Below, one piece after another: positions 33,156 through 34,287 of a stretch of 34,287 bases of DNA (the first letter of the stretch is position 1; every line of letters starts with the position of its first letter). Source of the stretch: Chlorobiota bacterium (GTDB taxonomy: Bacteria; Bacteroidota; Bacteroidia; Bacteroidales; F082); contig JAUXDH010000008.1 in assembly GCA_030618545.1 (NCBI GenBank), positions 1-34,287 on the forward strand, in the 5' to 3' direction. Under the pieces are notes generated by a model. That model was not told the DNA's origin, searched no databases, and saw only the letters and a program-made list of their open reading frames with translations. The position numbers and the translations under genes were made by a program.

Positions 33156-33869
33156 ATGAACCTTTTTTACGCTGCTGATATTACCGATGGTTTATACACT
33201 TTAGAGAGTGCGGAATCCAGGCACCTCGTTAAGGTACTCAGAAAAACAGAAGGCGACACCATTCGATTCACTGATGGTAAGGGAACCTTTTTTGACTGCA
33301 AACTGATTACCGCCGATCCAGGGGCCTGTGAACTTGAAGTTTTCGACAAATTCGAAGGTGATGGCAGGCGTGATTTCATTATTCACCTGGCTGTCGCACC
33401 AACGAAAAACATCAATCGTTTTGAGTGGTTCCTGGAAAAAGCTACAGAGATTGGTATCGACAGGATCACCCCTTTTATCAGCAGGCACTCCGAGCGCAGA
33501 GTGGTTAAAACAGAAAGGCTCAATAAAGTGCTCATCTCCGCGATGAAACAATCACTCAAATCGAAGTTGCCGCAGTTAGACGAAATAACGACTTTTGATG
33601 AGCTACTGAAATTGGAGTCCGGAGGTGACAAATACATCGCTTATGTGGATGATTCCATTGAGGCGGAGCTGTCCAGAGAATATTCTCCTGGAAAAGATGT
33701 GTTCATCCTCATTGGACCGGAAGGTGATTTTGATTCTGAGGAAGTAGCAAAGGCAAAAACCTCAGGGTTCAAACCGGTAAGGCTTGGCCCATCAAGATTG
33801 CGTACAGAAACAGCTGCTGTTGTGGCCTGCCATACCATCAACCTGATGAATTTGCCGGCCGGAAGTTAA
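33156..33869 (+). CDS. rsmE: 16S rRNA (uracil1498-N3)-methyltransferase RsmE
   Basis: A 237-residue SPOUT-class enzyme that methylates U1498 of 16S rRNA using S-adenosylmethionine. An N-terminal PUA-like domain (residues 1-70, with ESRHLVKVLRKTEGD) precedes the knotted catalytic domain. Motifs: FEWFLEKATEIGIDRITPF, the RSERSV-like HSERRVVK, LIGPEGDFDSEE for SAM binding, and LGPSRLRTETAAVVA at the C-terminal knot. Length and motifs are complete. It is a housekeeping gene, unrelated in function to the secreted proteins upstream, and marks a return to conserved chromosome. The ATG at 33149 is in another frame; 33156 gives the expected MNLFYA start. Confidence 0.95.
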   Translation: MNLFYAADITDGLYTLESAESRHLVKVLRKTEGDTIRFTDGKGTFFDCKLITADPGACELEVFDKFEGDGRRDFIIHLAVAPTKNINRFEWFLEKATEIGIDRITPFISRHSERRVVKTERLNKVLISAMKQSLKSKLPQLDEITTFDELLKLESGGDKYIAYVDDSIEAELSREYSPGKDVFILIGPEGDFDSEEVAKAKTSGFKPVRLGPSRLRTETAAVVACHTINLMNLPAGS

Positions 33870-34069
33870 GTCGTGTTCACCTCTTTTAAGATAAATCTCA
33901 GTTTTAATAATTCGTATTCCATTTGTACATTCTGCCATAGGCATTCCTTTGGAAGCGGTTCCCTTCCTGTTTTATGCATTGGGACACCCATATTAAAGAA
34001 TTGTTCAAATTACGGCCAGTTTCTACCGAAGTAATTCTTATCTGACTTTAATCAGGTTGGTCTACCGTA

Positions 34070-34210
34070 AAGCACCAAAGGTGCGCAAATCATTAGCCCC
34101 GAGAGTAGCTCGGGGTTTCTTATCAGGAATGATTACACAGCCCCATCGGGGCGGAATCATTAATCCCATACATAACGTTCGTCATATTTGATATCATATT
34201 CTTTTAAAAG
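34070..34210. repeat. IS200/IS605-type 3'-end repeat, copy 2
   Basis: This is the uninterrupted form of the repeat at 29612-29781: AAGCACCAAAGGTGCGC, the GCCCCGAG-AGTAG-CTCGGGG hairpin, CCCCATCGGGG, then the shared ATTAATCCC and ATAACGTTCGTCATAT block. The 200 bases before it (33870-34069), after rsmE, contain nothing I can identify. Confidence 0.75.
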
Positions 34211-34287
34211 TGTACGGTATTCATCTTTAAATGATATTTTCCTATGATGTAGTTTTTTACTAAGGACTGTGGCATGAAAGAATTGTT
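34160..34287 (-). pseudogene. IS200/IS605-type (Y1) transposase C-terminus, partial and probably frameshifted, copy 2
   Basis: From the window edge the minus strand ends in HHRKISFKDEYRTLLKEYD followed by IKYDERYVWD and a stop at 34160-34162. This is the C-terminal pattern of small HUH (Y1) transposases of the IS200/IS605 group as I remember it. Upstream, the matching piece PQSLVKNYI is in a different frame, and the expected Asn-Gln-Glu residues between NYI and HHR are missing. That points to a small frame-disrupting deletion near 34246-34249, so the copy is probably inactive. The rest of the gene lies outside the window. The hairpins just downstream (34095-34150) would be the right-end recognition structures. 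Confidence 0.65.

Noticed and set aside
1-34287. CRISPR array, tRNA or rRNA genes
   Set aside because: No regularly spaced identical repeats with unique spacers, no cloverleaf pattern and no rRNA-like stretch were seen. The short repeats in the gaps are irregular and inverted.

Overview
This window looks like a chromosomal segment of a Bacteroidota organism, probably an environmental Bacteroidia. Four lines of evidence support this: four large secreted proteins end in type A type-IX-secretion (T9SS) sorting domains; CcoN and CcoO of the cbb3 oxidase are fused; several gene starts are preceded by the Bacteroidota promoter pattern TTTG-N17-20-TAnnTTTG; and the long gaps carry palindromic repeats of a kind common in this phylum. 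All intact genes are on the + strand. The only minus-strand coding signals are two decayed tails of an IS200/IS605-type transposase.

Layout. (1) 110-2405: a UbiA-like membrane protein, an FKBP/SlyD-type peptidyl-prolyl isomerase and a haem-binding DUF3365 lipoprotein. (2) 2432-10961: a cbb3 oxidase block, ccoI (copper P-type ATPase), ccoS, ccoNO (fused), ccoQ, ccoP (one haem), then after a strong terminator ccoG, ccoH and a SafE/TauE-like membrane protein. (3) 11017-12116: a small c-type cytochrome and a His-rich DUF4920 lipoprotein. (4) 12544-17780: a caa3-type oxidase block, sco, ctaD, ctaE, ctaF, ctaC (with a C-terminal cytochrome c domain) and ctaB. (5) 18078-18640: a ribbon-helix-helix/MazF toxin-antitoxin pair. 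(6) 18787-33120: four very large secreted proteins sharing one C-terminal half (two PKD domains, a jelly-roll domain, a T9SS sorting domain) joined to two kinds of N-terminal head. (7) 33156-33869: rsmE, followed by mobile-element debris.

How the genes work together. The first half is a respiration island: a high-affinity cbb3 oxidase and a lower-affinity caa3 oxidase lie side by side with copper delivery (CcoI, SafE-like, Sco, possibly DUF4920), haem O synthesis (CtaB), the assembly factors CcoS, CcoG and CcoH, and a candidate electron-carrying cytochrome c. The last third is a locus of T9SS cargo, where one anchoring chassis has apparently been duplicated and given different beta-propeller-like heads.

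Most unusual points: an A10 run in ccoS where a one-base slip would add a 30-residue charged tail; the YSHPA (A2-type) active-site motif in CtaD; the shared-chassis quartet of secreted proteins; and two related intergenic repeats that are the 3' ends of IS200/IS605-like elements, one of which carries an exact 30-nt palindromic insertion inside a hairpin loop. I see no clear new defence system or CRISPR array. All assignments are by reading the sequence; no database search was run.
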